Origin: Megalobrama amblycephala
Lineage: Eukaryota > Chordata > Actinopteri > Cypriniformes > Xenocyprididae
NCBI RefSeq assembly: GCF_018812025.1
Contig: NC_063045.1
Location: 46,887,852-46,951,851, forward strand
Reading direction: 5' to 3'
DNA length: 64,000 nucleotides
Part shown: positions 1 through 11,884 of the stretch, piece by piece
Numbering within the stretch: position 1 is the first letter of the stretch
Layout of the letters: the number at the start of each line of letters is the position of its first letter
The notes under the pieces: generated by a model
Seen by the model: the letters and a program-made list of their open reading frames with translations, nothing else
Told to the model about the DNA's origin: nothing
Databases searched by the model: none
Made by a program: the position numbers and the translations under genes

Positions 1-900
1 TTTAAATGCTAGCTCAGCTTCATTCAAACACATACAAGCAAGCACATTTAAGAGTGTCTTTTGAGAACAGTACATGGCACAAGCAGAACCCTACGCATCT
101 GCTGGCGGGGAAGAAATCCACTCAAAAACACTATAAATATGTTACTTCTGAAGTGCGTATGCAAAATGAACCACAGTGTGGCCGTCATCAGGTTGAGAAA
201 TTCAAATTTCATGTCTGAACACACTGAAAACGCCCCTAGTGGCCAATATCAAAACAAAGAAAATGAATACATGCATTTTTAAACCCTGGCCAAACACAAC
301 TGCCAAACTGAAAAGGCTATGAAAACAACACATTTCAAAACTAAGAGTTAAAATCGTATCTTCTGACTCTTTTTTGTAATCAAATGCATCAATTACATGC
401 AGCTGAAGTTATGAACATTTGTTATGATTTGGTGTTAAACTAAATTAGAATATTACACAACACTCCATCTCATTATTTTACTCACAGCTCAGTGTACATG
501 CTGTGCTTATGGGCCTACAGTGTCTCATGTAAACATAACTGTGCTAACTGATGATCTTACTGTTAAAAATATACAGCAATTTGTACTGAGATTTTATTAT
601 TATTTTTTACTGAGATTGTCCAAGAGTGTGTGGAATACATATGGTCCATTTCTTCTAGTTTAGAGATCTGCCAACATTTTTTTTTCTTTTTTCTGGAATC
701 CATGCATGCTTGAACGATACCCGTATGTACTGCCAAAAATACTGACAAGGTAGCTAGCAAGCTACGTTTTGAAAATGAAGTGTTCACTGCTCCTTATATA
801 CTCATACTCAGTATTACATGTCAGAATGTGTTTATTTGGAACTCTCTGCAATGTCATACAACACTTCACTCATGTAAATAAATATAAATAAATAAACCAT
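1..900. other. AT-rich stretch, no feature seen
   Basis: Low-GC sequence with stop codons in all frames. I see no repeat family, exon signal or structured RNA that I can support. Confidence 0.5.
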
Positions 901-901
901 C

Positions 902-1025
902 ATGGGTTTAATTCTTAATACCAGCAGGAAATGACTGAGTTGCCCTTGAGGAAGGCACCTAACCCCCACTAAAGTCCCCGGGTGCCACAGCAAAATGGCT
1001 GCCCACTGCTCTGGGTGTACGTGTC
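902..1025 (+). repeat. Teleost interspersed repeat fragment
   Basis: The segment contains GTTGCCCTTGAGGAAGGCAC, CTAACCCCCA and AAATGGCTGCCCACTGCTCT. These are hallmark strings of a repeat found widely in teleost genomes, known to me by sequence and not by class name. Both ends run into unrelated AT-rich sequence, so it is a fragment. Confidence 0.55.
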
Positions 1026-1567
1026 CATGATTTGGACACAAATTTTTTAACATTATAATAAACGTCTTTACATTTGATCCATTTAATGCTTCCTTGCTGA
1101 ATAAAAGTATTAATTTCTTCATTTATTAAAAAAACCTTAAACTTGTATGTTTGTACGCATGCATATATTTTCTCTAAAATGTAAAGATGAACAAAACAAC
1201 AAACAAATAAACAAACTGTACAAATGTATGTCTCTGGCATACCTACCACATTAAAAATACAAAACTTACAAAATGTTTCCTACCTCAGCTACTAGCTTGA
1301 AAAGTGCTACATAAGTGAAACGGTATAATGACACTACATTTCTGCAGTACCTAAGTGCAGGCTAGCAATGAGGTGCTCTAACAGAATTCGGTTTATTCCA
1401 GGCCAGGGGTCAGGGGGATTCAAAATAATGATAGTTCATCTCAACAGACTTTTGCTTGTTTTCACAAACACAGCAGTCACATCAGGCCACTTGCTCCGCA
1501 AAAATGACAGCTCTGACAAAATCTTTTCTCTCTCAGCATTACTCTGTCTACCTGACAACCTTTGCAA
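1026..1567. other. No feature seen
   Basis: AT-rich sequence with no recognised repeat family or coding signal. Confidence 0.4.
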
Positions 1568-1649
1568 TTTTTTTTTTTTTTTTTTTTTTTGCCAAACCAA
1601 TTTTTCCACTGCAAAAGTCTCACCTCTCTCTCTCTCTCTCTCTCTCTCT
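1568..1649. repeat. Poly(T) tract followed by (CT)n microsatellite
   Basis: About 23 consecutive T at 1568-1590, then a (CT)n run at about 1624-1649. The overlapping reading frames on both strands are artefacts of these runs. Confidence 0.95.
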
Positions 1650-1734
1650 GGAGGGGAGCAAGATCTCATTAGTAGCTGCAGGATAAAACGCCGTCCTCTC
1701 TATGCAGGTTCAAGGTGATGGAAGATTAGACTGT

Positions 1735-1975
1735 TTGGCCCTGCCTCATCCTGAATGCAGCGCGCGTGTCTCTCTGCCCGTGAACACCAAATTACATTGA
1801 ACCCGGGGAGTCTAACTCCATTAATTTTAAATGGAAGATTAATTTAACAATATGCAGCGGATATTTGTTACAAACCCATCATGTGAAAGTGACGTTTGGC
1901 AATAAATTTGCGGGTGGCACACGCTGGCTCTGAAAGCCCCAGCAAAAATAAATCAGCAGGCGTTTTTTTCTAGCT
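1735..1975. promoter_or_regulatory. Candidate conserved non-coding element
   Basis: Balanced-composition, non-repetitive block between microsatellites. It contains CCATTAATTTTAAATGG, a near-palindromic homeodomain-type site, and a second AATTTAAC/ATTAATTT cluster. No open frame is maintained. Assignment rests on composition and motifs alone; alignment with other fishes would decide. Confidence 0.3.
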
Positions 1976-2341
1976 TCGTTGTTCTCTAATGTCAGACACA
2001 CACGGTCAAACTAATGCACATTCATGCACACTCACACACGCCGATGCTTAAAAGTCAAGCACACGCATACCAGCATGTAGCATCTAACAGACACCACGGA
2101 AAACAAGAAATATACTTTCTATACAAAAATACTACACCTTAAATAGTTTGAATTATTTCTAATATGAACAATCCTAGACATTGGTTTAGTCAGTCACAGA
2201 TAAACAAAACATTTGCAACCCATTTTACTTCTCTAATGTGTAATTTTTATGTATATTCAAACTGTATATTCAATATTCAAAAAAGAAGGATGGGACTTGA
2301 TTTTACTTAGGTCTTGATTGGGTCAAGAAAGGTGGGCGTTT

Positions 2342-2393
<52 letters not shown>

Positions 2394-2911
2394 GAAATAT
2401 TTTCATATATATGGCTGATAACTAAGATATTGTCTAAATAAATTAAACACCACAACTAAAATCAATTGACTGAAGAACCAATTGATCACAACATTATGTA
2501 TAATATGAAAAAAAGTATATTAATTTTAATATTTGTTATTAAATTACTAGTGTTTTAAAAGATTTTACATGAGCATTTAATGTTGGCAAACATAATCTAA
2601 TATAAAAATAGAGGAAATGAACATGCACAATGAAATATCCAATATCATCACCAGATACTGATAAATTTAAAAATATTTCTAAAAATGGTAGATAACTGAT
2701 ATGGTACCAGTATTTTGCTCATCCTAAATGACATAACTGCTTAAAAAAAAAAAAAAAAACTCTAATAAGGCCAAAAGCAATTTAAAACATTGCCTATGTA
2801 GCTATTTAGTTACTAGATAACATCAATCAAAATCCCATACGGCCTTTGTGGCATCAGACCAAGATAAGTTATTCGATTTTGAGGAAAGATTACAAAAACA
2901 TGTATGTATAT

Positions 2912-2914
<3 letters not shown>
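1976..2914. repeat. AT-rich region with (AT)n and poly(A)
   Basis: Contains (AT)n at 2346-2388 and a 17-A run at 2743-2759 in otherwise featureless AT-rich DNA. A CA-rich stretch with CACACTCACACACG lies near 2020-2040. Confidence 0.8.

Positions 2915-2970
<56 letters not shown>
2915..2970. repeat. (AT)n microsatellite
   Basis: Pure alternating AT over about 56 bases. Tyr-Ile repeats in the overlapping minus-strand frames come from this tract and are not protein. Confidence 0.97.
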
Positions 2971-2973
<3 letters not shown>

Positions 2974-3425
2974 TAACACTGATGAATTGTATACAATATG
3001 ACCAGGAACAAGTTTTAAGAACTTTTGTTCTTTGCAGCACCTAAGGACCATTTTTTCACAGTAAAGGGTTCACAGAGGAAAGGAGGCCATCCATTTCAGA
3101 TCAACCCTATTTGCTTCCTGGTGCCTCGCTGAGCACATCAAAGTGTGCCAAATGGGCTATGTGTGTGCATGCGGTCTGTCAGAGGGACGCCCATCAGGTC
3201 TCTGTGATAGGAACTCGGCAGAGCTAACATCCTATTACTATTTCGAACCTAACCAACCACCATAACACATATACGACCATTTGCGACCCAGAGAGAGGGA
3301 GTGAACAGCAAAACCAAGGTTATTAGTTAATCTTCACGAACAAGCAAAAGAAAAGCTCCTTGAAAAACAAACACCCCCACAAACGCCCCGTGGCCCACTG
3401 CGCCCCTGCTGCCCTTATCCACCAG
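2971..3425. other. Non-repetitive spacer
   Basis: Mixed-composition DNA after the microsatellite. No exon or repeat signature is supported. Confidence 0.35.
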
Positions 3426-3429
3426 CGTC

Positions 3430-3645
3430 AAACGCCTCGGTTCATCTTCGGGTCTCTTTAATGCAGACTCTCTTATGGGAGCACCCTGACTAATTAGAGG
3501 AATTGATAACCCCTGCGCTTATTAACGAGCCAATATATTTTCAAGTCATTAAAGATAACCAAGGCAATAAGTTTGGCTTTAAGCGCCACTAGCTTTCACT
3601 GCCTGCATGTCACTAATTATAAGGATTGAAAGGGGGGAAAAAAAA
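3430..3645. promoter_or_regulatory. Candidate conserved non-coding element (homeodomain/GATA motifs)
   Basis: Dense motif block: CTAATTAGAGG, GAATTGATAACC, CTTATTAACGAG, AGTCATTAAAGATAACC and CACTAATTATAAGG fall within about 120 bases, with no coding frame. TAATTA cores with GATAA sites are typical of developmental enhancers in vertebrate gene deserts. Function is inferred only. Confidence 0.38.
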
Positions 3646-4824
3646 AAAAGAAAAACGGAGGGGGTGAAGGAGATGGAAGAGAGAAAGTGAGACAGAGAAA
3701 AAGCAATTCCTGCCTACTCAACTGTAAACGACTGGTTATTGGAATCTTTAAAACAGGCAGCCAGGAGAAAATGACATTAGCAGCTCTCCCTTCTCCCTCC
3801 TTCCAGTTAATGAAGAATTAGAGCTCCCATTTGGCGTATTATTGGGGTTCACAGGGGGTTAGGTCGTCAAGGGATGTGTTTGACAACGATGTTGATTTAG
3901 TGCTGAGAAGCTCACGGCACCATGGCGGAACATCATTCAATCTTGTCACTAGCACTTATCTCCTTCATTCTCTTGGCAGCAGGAGAATTCGGGTCACCCT
4001 CCCGACTCACAGTCCCTGTCTATGTCTATGCCACTTCCTTTACGGTTTTGACAGCATGCTGAGGTTTATTTTCGGTCCCCATTTGGTTTTGATCAGCAGG
4101 ACATGTTTTCATTATATGCTGACTCTGAAGGCCTTACAGTGCAGTGTGTGATTGTTTTAGGGGAAATAACTCAATCTCAAGAATGGAAAAACACAAAATA
4201 AAGTTTCGCATTTGAATGCGGAAGAAGCAACAACAGAAATTTGGCTGCCAGTAATTTAATAGCATTTCCAGCATTACTAACGCTAATGGCTAGGCCCAAA
4301 TTGAATCACATTTTTTGTACTGATTTTAGGGAAAATGGCCTGCCACTTTCAGAAAGTTGGAATTGTATTTTTAGAAAAAAAAAAAAAAACAATAGACCTA
4401 GATAAATAAATAAATTAAAGCTGCGTTCCAGCAATGACTGCTGCATGGTGTATACAATTTGACCCTGACTTGATAATTTCATACAGATGGGCTGGTATAC
4501 TACAGTTCTCCTGTCTATTTAGAACATGTGGTGAAGTACATATATTATGAACCCAAGGTGAACAGTAGTGATTTATGAATCTGGCTAATGGCATGAATGT
4601 TGTCGGTGTTAAAACAAGAAAGATGACACGCAATGAGGGAAACAATGGCCCCAAAAGATGTTTGGAAACATAAGACAAAATACAAATTTCTTTGAATTAC
4701 AGTACATAACATAATATCAAACAAAGTGGCATTTATTTTAAATAAAGATTATTGCAGGCAAAACATACATGTATATATCCACTTAAAATTAACTTTAGCT
4801 CATTTGCTTGAAAATGCTATATTT
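3646..4824. other. Mostly single-copy spacer; possible second CNE at 3790-4060
   Basis: Starts with a purine-rich run at 3635-3710. The 3790-4060 part (CCAGTTAATGAAGAATTAGAGC and what follows) has the low-repeat, balanced composition of the neighbouring candidate CNE. The 106-residue frame there has no domain I recognise. After 4080 the DNA is AT-rich with a poly(A) at about 4375-4389. Confidence 0.35.
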
Positions 4825-4847
4825 CATTATTATTATTATTATTATTT
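4825..4847. repeat. (ATT)n microsatellite
   Basis: Seven to eight ATT/TTA units in AT-rich DNA. Confidence 0.95.
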
Positions 4848-5149
4848 TGGTCTGAAATATTTAATTCAGTAAATGTAGTACTTTAAAGTGACTTAAGCAC
4901 CAAATATCTTTTTAAGGCCACTGTATGCACAAACTAATCTGTAGCAAACAAACAAGAGTGAGTTTCAATTAAATGTGCCATCAAATTCACAGGAAATTTT
5001 CTTTTATGAACTGGTCACAACCTTGAGCAGTTGGGCGACTGAATATACGGTAGTAAAACTGTTTTTGCAATACTTCCACCCACATTATGTTGGCATAGAG
5101 TCAACTGCTAATTGTCTCTCTCATTTTACTGTGCCAATCTAATAGGTCC

Positions 5150-5280
5150 TAAGTGTGTCACTCTCTATGTAGTAATTAATTAAGCTAATCAGAGGAGCAG
5201 GGCTTCTCAGACCGGACGCAGACGCTTTCACCTACGAGAAGATTAGAGAGGACAACACGGGCCACTGTCAAGCCAAAGGT
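5150..5280 (+). other. Exon-like or CNE-like segment
   Basis: A GTAATTAATTAAGCTAATCAG motif block is followed by a GC-balanced stretch ending in a strong donor, AAAG|GTAAGG, with GT at 5279-5280. Two acceptors are possible. AG at 5199-5200 gives a 78-bp segment (26 codons, no stop, phase 0). AG at 5209-5210 gives 68 bp in another open frame that reads ...FTYEKIREDNTGHC.... The polypyrimidine tract is poor for both. I recognise no protein family. The homeodomain motifs fit a conserved non-coding element equally well. Confidence 0.25.
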
Positions 5281-5790
5281 AAGGACATCTGTGTGTTGTG
5301 TTTAACTCAAATTATTAATGCGATGTGAACAGCATGAGAAGCAAGTACACAGATCTTGATGAATTATTACACAAACAAAACTGATATATTATTAGCACTA
5401 ATTAATGCATTCAAAACAGTCTGTACTGTAGCTGAACAAGTGGGGTGGAAACAGATATAAACAGTTAGTGATTACAAGAAATATTTCCTTTTTTTGTTGT
5501 TTTGTCACACACATTCTCCCTCCACCTCCACAAATATCCCTCCTTCCTGTTAAAGGTCTGCCTGTTCTAGAAATAGGCTGTTTCCTGTCACTTTGTATAC
5601 CTTACACTGTTTGTCAATACGTGGACTGCACATTCGACAGCATGGTCTACTGAAGATGCCCATACTCATTTTTTTCTCTTAAGTGGAACCATTTAATCTC
5701 CAACAATAAGTCAAAACCATAGAGAAAAACAGCATAAAATATTAATATAATGTTGATATATTATAATAATCATTATATATATAGTTCAGA
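5281..5790. other. No feature seen
   Basis: AT-rich DNA; a short ATATATAT stretch near 5775 borders the next element. Confidence 0.4.
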
Positions 5791-6238
5791 TGCAAAAGCC
5801 GCTAAACGCCACCTCCGTCAAAATGAGATATTGAGCGAACGCTCTCCACACATAGTATACTATACATTCATCAAATATTTTCTTCAAATCCACTAAATCC
5901 CAGCCGCAGCCCATTCCGAAATAGTGGTTTTGTTTGCAGAAACCACTAAACGCCACTTCCCTTTGTCAGCAAAAGCCTTTAAGTCCACAGAAGAACCAAC
6001 TGGAAGACGCAAATCGAATCATACGATTTCAAGATGAACGACAGTGTGCGTATGAGCTGCTTTCAATTGCAGAGCTGCAAGTTTTTATCATGTTTTATCC
6101 ATCGTTACACTGGCAAAAACAGGATTTTGCGAGTAGCAAGTAAACACAAAAGTGTTCCTTTTACTGCTGTGAAACTGACAGAAACTGACAGTTTACTATG
6201 TCTTGTTGTCCAAAGAAGTGGACTTAGAGGTTTTGGCA
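5791..6238. mobile_element. Non-autonomous DNA element with imperfect terminal inverted repeats
   Basis: The left end TGCAAAAGCCGCTAAACGCC and the inverse of the right end, TGCCAAAACCTCTAAGTCCA, match imperfectly over about 24 bases, framing roughly 450 bp. A second internal copy of the left motif (GAAACCACTAAACGCCAC) lies at about 5939-5956. No transposase frame is present. I could not define a target-site duplication; the right end abuts an A-rich low-complexity run at 6238-6270. Confidence 0.6.
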
Positions 6239-6929
6239 AAAAAAACCAAAAAAAACAAAAACAAAAAAACCATGGACTTCGCTGGTCAAATTTGTTAAAT
6301 ACTAATGAGTTGACTAAAGTGACATTTTTGAAAATAAGGCATTTCAATAACTGACAAACAACCTTTTCATTGCCATTAAACTGAAAATACTGAACCTAAA
6401 AATAGGGGCCTGGTAAAAAAATCCTCTTTTAAAAGAAAACATTTGTCAGAAAACATATATTATAATAATCATATTTTGTTTCTTAGAGGTGTCTACTCAA
6501 GACATCATCTCACTTTCACAAAACATCTTGACAAGCTAACCTCACAAAACGACTAGTAGCTTGTTGGTTGACGATCAGTGGGCCATCAAGGCCCATCTCT
6601 AATTTAGACACTCTAATGCTGCGTAGGGCCATGGGCCCACAATTGGCCGATAAATTGTAGCTGACACCCCATCTCAACCTTGCCAAATCTCATCATCGCC
6701 AAATGAACAGAGAGCGAAAGGAACAGATAAAGGACAGAGTGATGATGTGCAGCAGAGAGTGAGTTATCCACTAATAATGACGTATGGTTTTCTGACATAG
6801 TGCTAAATTCTAGCTCAGATCTGTGGCTTGTCAAAAAGAACTTGAAATGTTATTTTCCAGATAACTGAAAAGGAAATGACGGCAGTTAGAAATGATTTGA
6901 AAACAGACCGTTTACAAATCCAATTGTTA
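6239..6929. other. No feature seen
   Basis: A-rich low-complexity sequence at 6238-6270, then unremarkable sequence. The short frames have no family resemblance that I recognise. Confidence 0.35.
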
Positions 6930-7970
6930 ACATTTTTCCTACCCTGATTTTAGCCTCTGGTTTGAACGCTCTGTTTTAAGGGGCGTGTCTGCTGTGAGAC
7001 TTCAGTGTAAACACCCACTGCTGCTCCATTTGAAATTACTCTCTCTCTTAGGGCGTTTTTACTATTACAGCTCTCAAGGTTAACTAATCATGAAAAGTGT
7101 TGCATTACATTTAGATCTATGGCATTATTTTTAGATAGTGGCACGAAAGGTTGCAGAGATGAACATTTGTGCCAATCACAGACATGTTGAGCACATGAAA
7201 GCAGAGATCTCGTCATTGCAACTCAATTTCTGCACACTAACGAATGCTTTCATGGAAACGTGACATAACTAAGAGATTCGTTGAATAAAATGATATTTTG
7301 GCATGTCAGTCACTGATAAACTCGCACTGTTTGATTGACAGCTTCAGCGCTCACTGCTCCAACGATTGCAAAGGGAGTTTCTTTGATCGCTTTCTTTATA
7401 TAATTTAATCACCGTTAAATAACAGATTATTTTCATCCTACTAAGAGAAACAACGCAAGTTGACGTTAAGTCACGGGTTTGATTTACTGACACATAGACA
7501 AAGAACATCTGACAGTACGTGAATCATTACATATCAGATCAGGCATTAGAATTAACACAGTTACTTACATGTTGTCGCATTACTGTCGAGTCCAGGCACT
7601 GCACGATATTTTGTAATCCTCAACGGCATGTTTATTGCTTGGTAGCTCGATCTGGTTTAGCACCACGTAGGCCTATGTTACTTAGGCTACCTATTCTATT
7701 GCATGTCATGCGCGAATCGGTGGGCGGGGATAAACAGGCAGTGATGAAGTAAGCGTTGATCTTCTGCAGAGGCGGTGCTTGCTGCCCTTTGACGTCATAG
7801 ATCCCCACTTTGAAAAACCTGTCATTTGCTGGGCCTGGTATCAATAAAAGCTTTTATTTGACTAACAAGAACGTTTTCAGTTCTGAAACATGATATTCTT
7901 ATAGTATGATGACCTCTTATATGTCAAAAGCTCAAGGAAAATTAGATTTCTCAGTTCATCACCCCTTTAA
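6930..7970 (-). mobile_element. Long cyprinid interspersed repeat, TTAA-ended
   Basis: Read on the minus strand it begins TTAAAGGGGTGATGAACTGA and continues through TTTTGACATATAAGAGGTCA, the start of a very common cyprinid repeat. The TTAA boundary is at 7967-7970. The left boundary (near 6.93 kb) is approximate and may be truncated. The frames inside, such as 7632-7844 minus, are repeat sequence and not host genes. Confidence 0.6.
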
Positions 7971-8384
7971 TAACTACAGTGACAGAAAGAAAAGAAGGTG
8001 AAGATGCATCAAATACAGGGTTAGATGCGTCATGCACCACATTGTCCCTCACCAAACGTCCACATCTGAGATATAAATGAGATATAAATAGGCTTAATTT
8101 GAAGCAGCTGTCAAAGACCACATCTATGAAATTTTCTAATTAAGAATGGCTGCAAGTGACATTTTCATCTAGTATTAATTCAGTTGATTTAAATTATAGC
8201 AGGAAACATTTGCCTAATACAGCCTTAAAAAAACAGAAACAAAAATTCAAAATAAAAGAAACTACATTATCAGCATTTGAATACTGATTCTCCATATCCA
8301 TTCCATCTACCTCCTCTCCCTGCAAATGAAGCCTGTTTCAAAATGCCACAGCATCATTTTCTATGTTCAGGGGGAATATAAAGC
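7971..8384. other. No feature seen
   Basis: AT-rich spacer without identifiable elements. Confidence 0.35.
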
Positions 8385-8965
8385 ATGCAGCACTCACAGC
8401 TTTGCCCTAACCAGGCCCCTAGAGACCCGCCGGATCTTCTTGCCCATCCATAACTGGATGACACCTTGGGGGACTGTTTCCCCTCTTCCTTAACCTCTCA
8501 GCTCATTATAGCTAGTCTCAACGGTGCTGCTCTAACCAGAGGCTTGTGCTTTACAAGCTATGCGCTTACTCTCTCTCTCCAATCTAAATAGATGGTCCAG
8601 GGTGGTTAGATCAGTAGCATGTAGAGCGTCAACCCTGGGGAGTCAGAGTTACTTTGCAGTGTAAGCCACTTTTTAATATATATTTAGCATTACACCTGGT
8701 GCACTTTAGCCACGGAAGCGGAATGGCTGCCCCTGTTTTGCAGGGAGGTGTTTGATGAAGCACCGCTGGGCCTTCACGGCTTGATGCCATTCATTGAGAT
8801 GCGCGTCTACTACCAGGGGCCTCCATTAAGCCACGCACCTGTGTGCTCATGATCCAGAAATGAGAGAAGCATCATGAAGATCCAGCGACTTCAAAGACTC
8901 AGGGAAAATGCTGAGAGGAGTAAAATGTGATGAAGACTCCCTCTGCCCCTGGTTATGTGGTTTAG
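8385..8965. promoter_or_regulatory. Candidate conserved non-coding block
   Basis: About 580 bases of balanced GC, non-repetitive sequence with no sustained frame, between AT-rich flanks. It includes CTCATTATAGCTAG and TGGTTAGATCAGTAG. Composition resembles the other candidate CNEs in the window; comparison with another fish is needed to confirm. Confidence 0.28.
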
Positions 8966-9044
8966 CGGTGGATCATGAACACAACACACTTACGTCAATA
9001 GCATTAAGAGGAGGAGGACCTTTTCATTGAAAAGAACACAGAAC

Positions 9045-9125
9045 TGAGAGGAATTAATCGCGATTAATCATATACTAAATAAAAGTTTGAGGTGAGTACT
9101 GTGTGTAATTAATATGTATATATAA

Positions 9126-9165
<40 letters not shown>
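9045..9165. repeat. Repeat fragment carrying an (AC)n microsatellite
   Basis: AATTAATCGCGATTAATCAT followed by AATAAAAGTTTGAGG, TGTGTAATTAATATGTATAT and then (AC)n at 9131-9162 is the order seen in a widespread fish repeat whose 3' part seeds CA microsatellites. Confidence 0.6.
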
Positions 9166-9475
9166 TAGCCAAGCCGCGCACACACAGACTCTCCTGGTGC
9201 TCGCTATGGCCCACCTTCTCTGCTATTAATGCACTTTTTTGAACTTTTAAGTTTTAGAGGAATGGACTTTAAATGGAGAAAATGGTAAAATATCTTCATT
9301 TATGTTTTGAAATTGAACGAAAATCTTATAGGTTTGAATTTGAAACAATCTTGAATCTAAGGGTGAGTATGATGACAGAATTTACATTTTTGGGTGAATT
9401 ATATCTTATAAATACAGTAAGTTGAGACTTGGAAAAAACTAACTTTATAGTGCAACTATCGTTTACATGAACAAT

Positions 9476-9561
9476 AAAGCATCACATTTATGATATTTCA
9501 AAATTGACTTGTATATTTTATATATATGTACATTTTGAAATATCATAAATATGATGCTTTT
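9476..9561. repeat. Hairpin-forming inverted repeat
   Basis: The arms AAAGCATCACATTTATGATA... (9476-9504) and its near-perfect inverse (9532-9561) are separated by a loop of about 27 bases. The AT-rich palindrome is most simply the core of a small inverted-repeat transposon; a folded RNA is possible but unsupported. Confidence 0.6.
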
Positions 9562-10845
9562 TTGCCCCACTGGGATAACTTTGATTGGTCATCATATCTG
9601 TTATTAATTGATATCGGTGCACTTTTTTATTGTGAAGCAAATGGAGAAAATGTGTAAAATACAGTAGCTGGCTCAAAATAAGCTGCCTGCCTGGAGCCCT
9701 TGAAGTTTTATAAAATGGCAAAATAGTGCACTGAATCCTGCACACTCACTCTAAACTACGGTTCTCATTAACCTTGGAAAGGTTATGAGAGGCAAGTTCA
9801 GGTTTCCTTCAACTCAGCAAACATATCATTAAAAACTTCCTCATTCAGCTTCCTTTTCTTTCACTCTCTGGTTCTTGTTCCCCACCTGAAGGTGCAGCAA
9901 GAAATGTTGCTTCATTGACAGACTTTCCGAACATCAGGAACTGCAGGATAGTGCGTTTAGATAGCTGTCTTCAATGTGCCTTTTAAAATGAACATTTCAG
10001 ACCCTTCTTATGTTAGACTTTTTTCCCTTGAAATGCAGGTCAACCTCTCACTAGCAGTTTATTTCAATGACACCAGGTTTTCTCCTGCTCTTACTCTCTG
10101 CTGGGGCCTGATTAGAAACCTGCATGTTTTGCTAAGAGCACAGCAGAAAGCTGTCGTTATTTTTATGAGATCCAAACACCAAAGCCAGACCTAATAGGCT
10201 TTAATGGATGAAATGTTGGCTGTACATCTTTTAGACACAAAAACATACACTCAATAGAAACAATCACAATCACTGGCAAAATAAATTGCACAGGGAACAG
10301 AAAGATATACCGTATGCGCCTATACTTTTTCTTCTTTTAATGATACTGTAGACAAAGACAGCAAATAATTCAACCATTTAAATAGTTTGTTATTGGGAGT
10401 TTTATTTTTTATTTTTCTTGCATTTTCTACATTTTACACACCATTATCTGTACAGTTTTATCCTACAAATAGTGTTTTGAGCACTTCACAGTCTGTTTTG
10501 GTCCTGTGTGCAACTGCAATGAGCCTCAAGGTAATGTATACGAATAACAATCTATGCTAATGCCTTCGTTCAGGACTCATTTGAGGAATGGACTCAGTCA
10601 TTGAGACTGGCAGCTACATGGCAAAAAATGTCTGACTGACAAGCTGCATATGACATGTTTCACCACCCTCTTATGAATAAATATGATATATACGGTCAAA
10701 CATCTTGCAGAGGGTCACACAAAACTGCATTCGAAACCGTTATTATGGTGAATAGCAAAGCTTTAATACTATAAACAAGCAAATAAAATAAGCAGATGAG
10801 TGACTTGTTATATAAAAGAGGATGAATAGGAAATGAAAAAGATGG
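9562..10845. other. No feature seen
   Basis: About 1.3 kb of single-copy-looking AT-rich DNA. No repeat family, splice-flanked frame or RNA gene recognised. Confidence 0.35.
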
Positions 10846-10849
10846 CGGA

Positions 10850-11300
10850 AACCTCAGAGGACAGATCTGCTCTGATTTTTACTCTTTGAGTGTTGTAAAT
10901 TAAATTCCCTCGTCAAAGCTCTAATCATTCATGGCAGATGGAGTGTTGCGCTCCCCTTTTAGATCCAAGGGAATTCTAATGGTTATTGTTTCTGTTTAAA
11001 TAGGAGATTATTGCATTTTAATAAGTCCTCTCTGGGATTTGTGACAACAATGCAGTTTTGTGAATTGCTACAGAAGGCTGTTAGCATGAGCTGGGGAGAG
11101 ATCGACTCACTGAATGTGACAAGTTGACTACTACACCCCTACACTCCACCCTCCGTCGCCCCGACGTCCCCTTTTAAATGGGAACGGCTGCATACATATT
11201 TACCAGCAAATGAAGGATTCGCCACGGGGATAATAATTTCATCCGCCAGCGGGGAGGGGAGAGGAGTCTAACTGTGGATTTTCATTAAAATGACACATCT
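10850..11300. promoter_or_regulatory. Candidate conserved non-coding element
   Basis: Non-repetitive block with GCTCTAATCATTCATGG, GGTTATTGTTTCTG (SOX/FOX-like), GGAGATTATTGCATTTTAAT (octamer/homeodomain-like) and GGGATAATAATTTCATCC. No frame is kept open. It has the motif richness and AT/GC balance of vertebrate enhancer CNEs. Inference only. Confidence 0.37.
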
Positions 11301-11884
11301 GTTCAGCAATTTCAGCAAAGTAATTCTGCTGAAAGTTTTATCGCCTAATTTTCATTATTCACTCCACTGGGCTGAATACAGGATTCATCTTGTCGAATTA
11401 ACACATTCAACATGACTTTTTCTCTTTTTTTTAATAGCAAAGAGAGACAGGAGGGGGAGCGATCAACAAATTGAATTGTCAGTGCACATGGATTAAAACA
11501 TGATTTGTTAAATCCAAAACAGCAGCAGGAGTACAAAACTCAGCTTTCAGAATGAAACTTGAAACATCTCTACACATCATCACCCACATCCCCAAGTTTG
11601 GTTTGTACTTTTCAGAACTGCTGGTTTGACATCACTGATGAGTGTGGCCACTGTAAAAGCATTTTTCAAACAACAAAACAGCCATCGTTATGAAAAGTTC
11701 CAGACCAAGGCTTATCCGATCAGAATTTAGGTTATGAACTAAAAGTTTTTAAATTAGTTGAACGGTTTGGGATTTTTTAACATTACTTTGAATTATTTTA
11801 AATGAAAAATGTATGTTGTGGTTTGAATTTGAATCAATTTAAAATAAAATAAAATAAAATAAAACGAGAACCCTTAATTTGTAA
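11301..11884. other. Spacer with (AAAAT)n
   Basis: Ordinary AT-rich sequence, with five (AAAAT)-type units at about 11841-11865 next to the following repeat. Confidence 0.5.
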
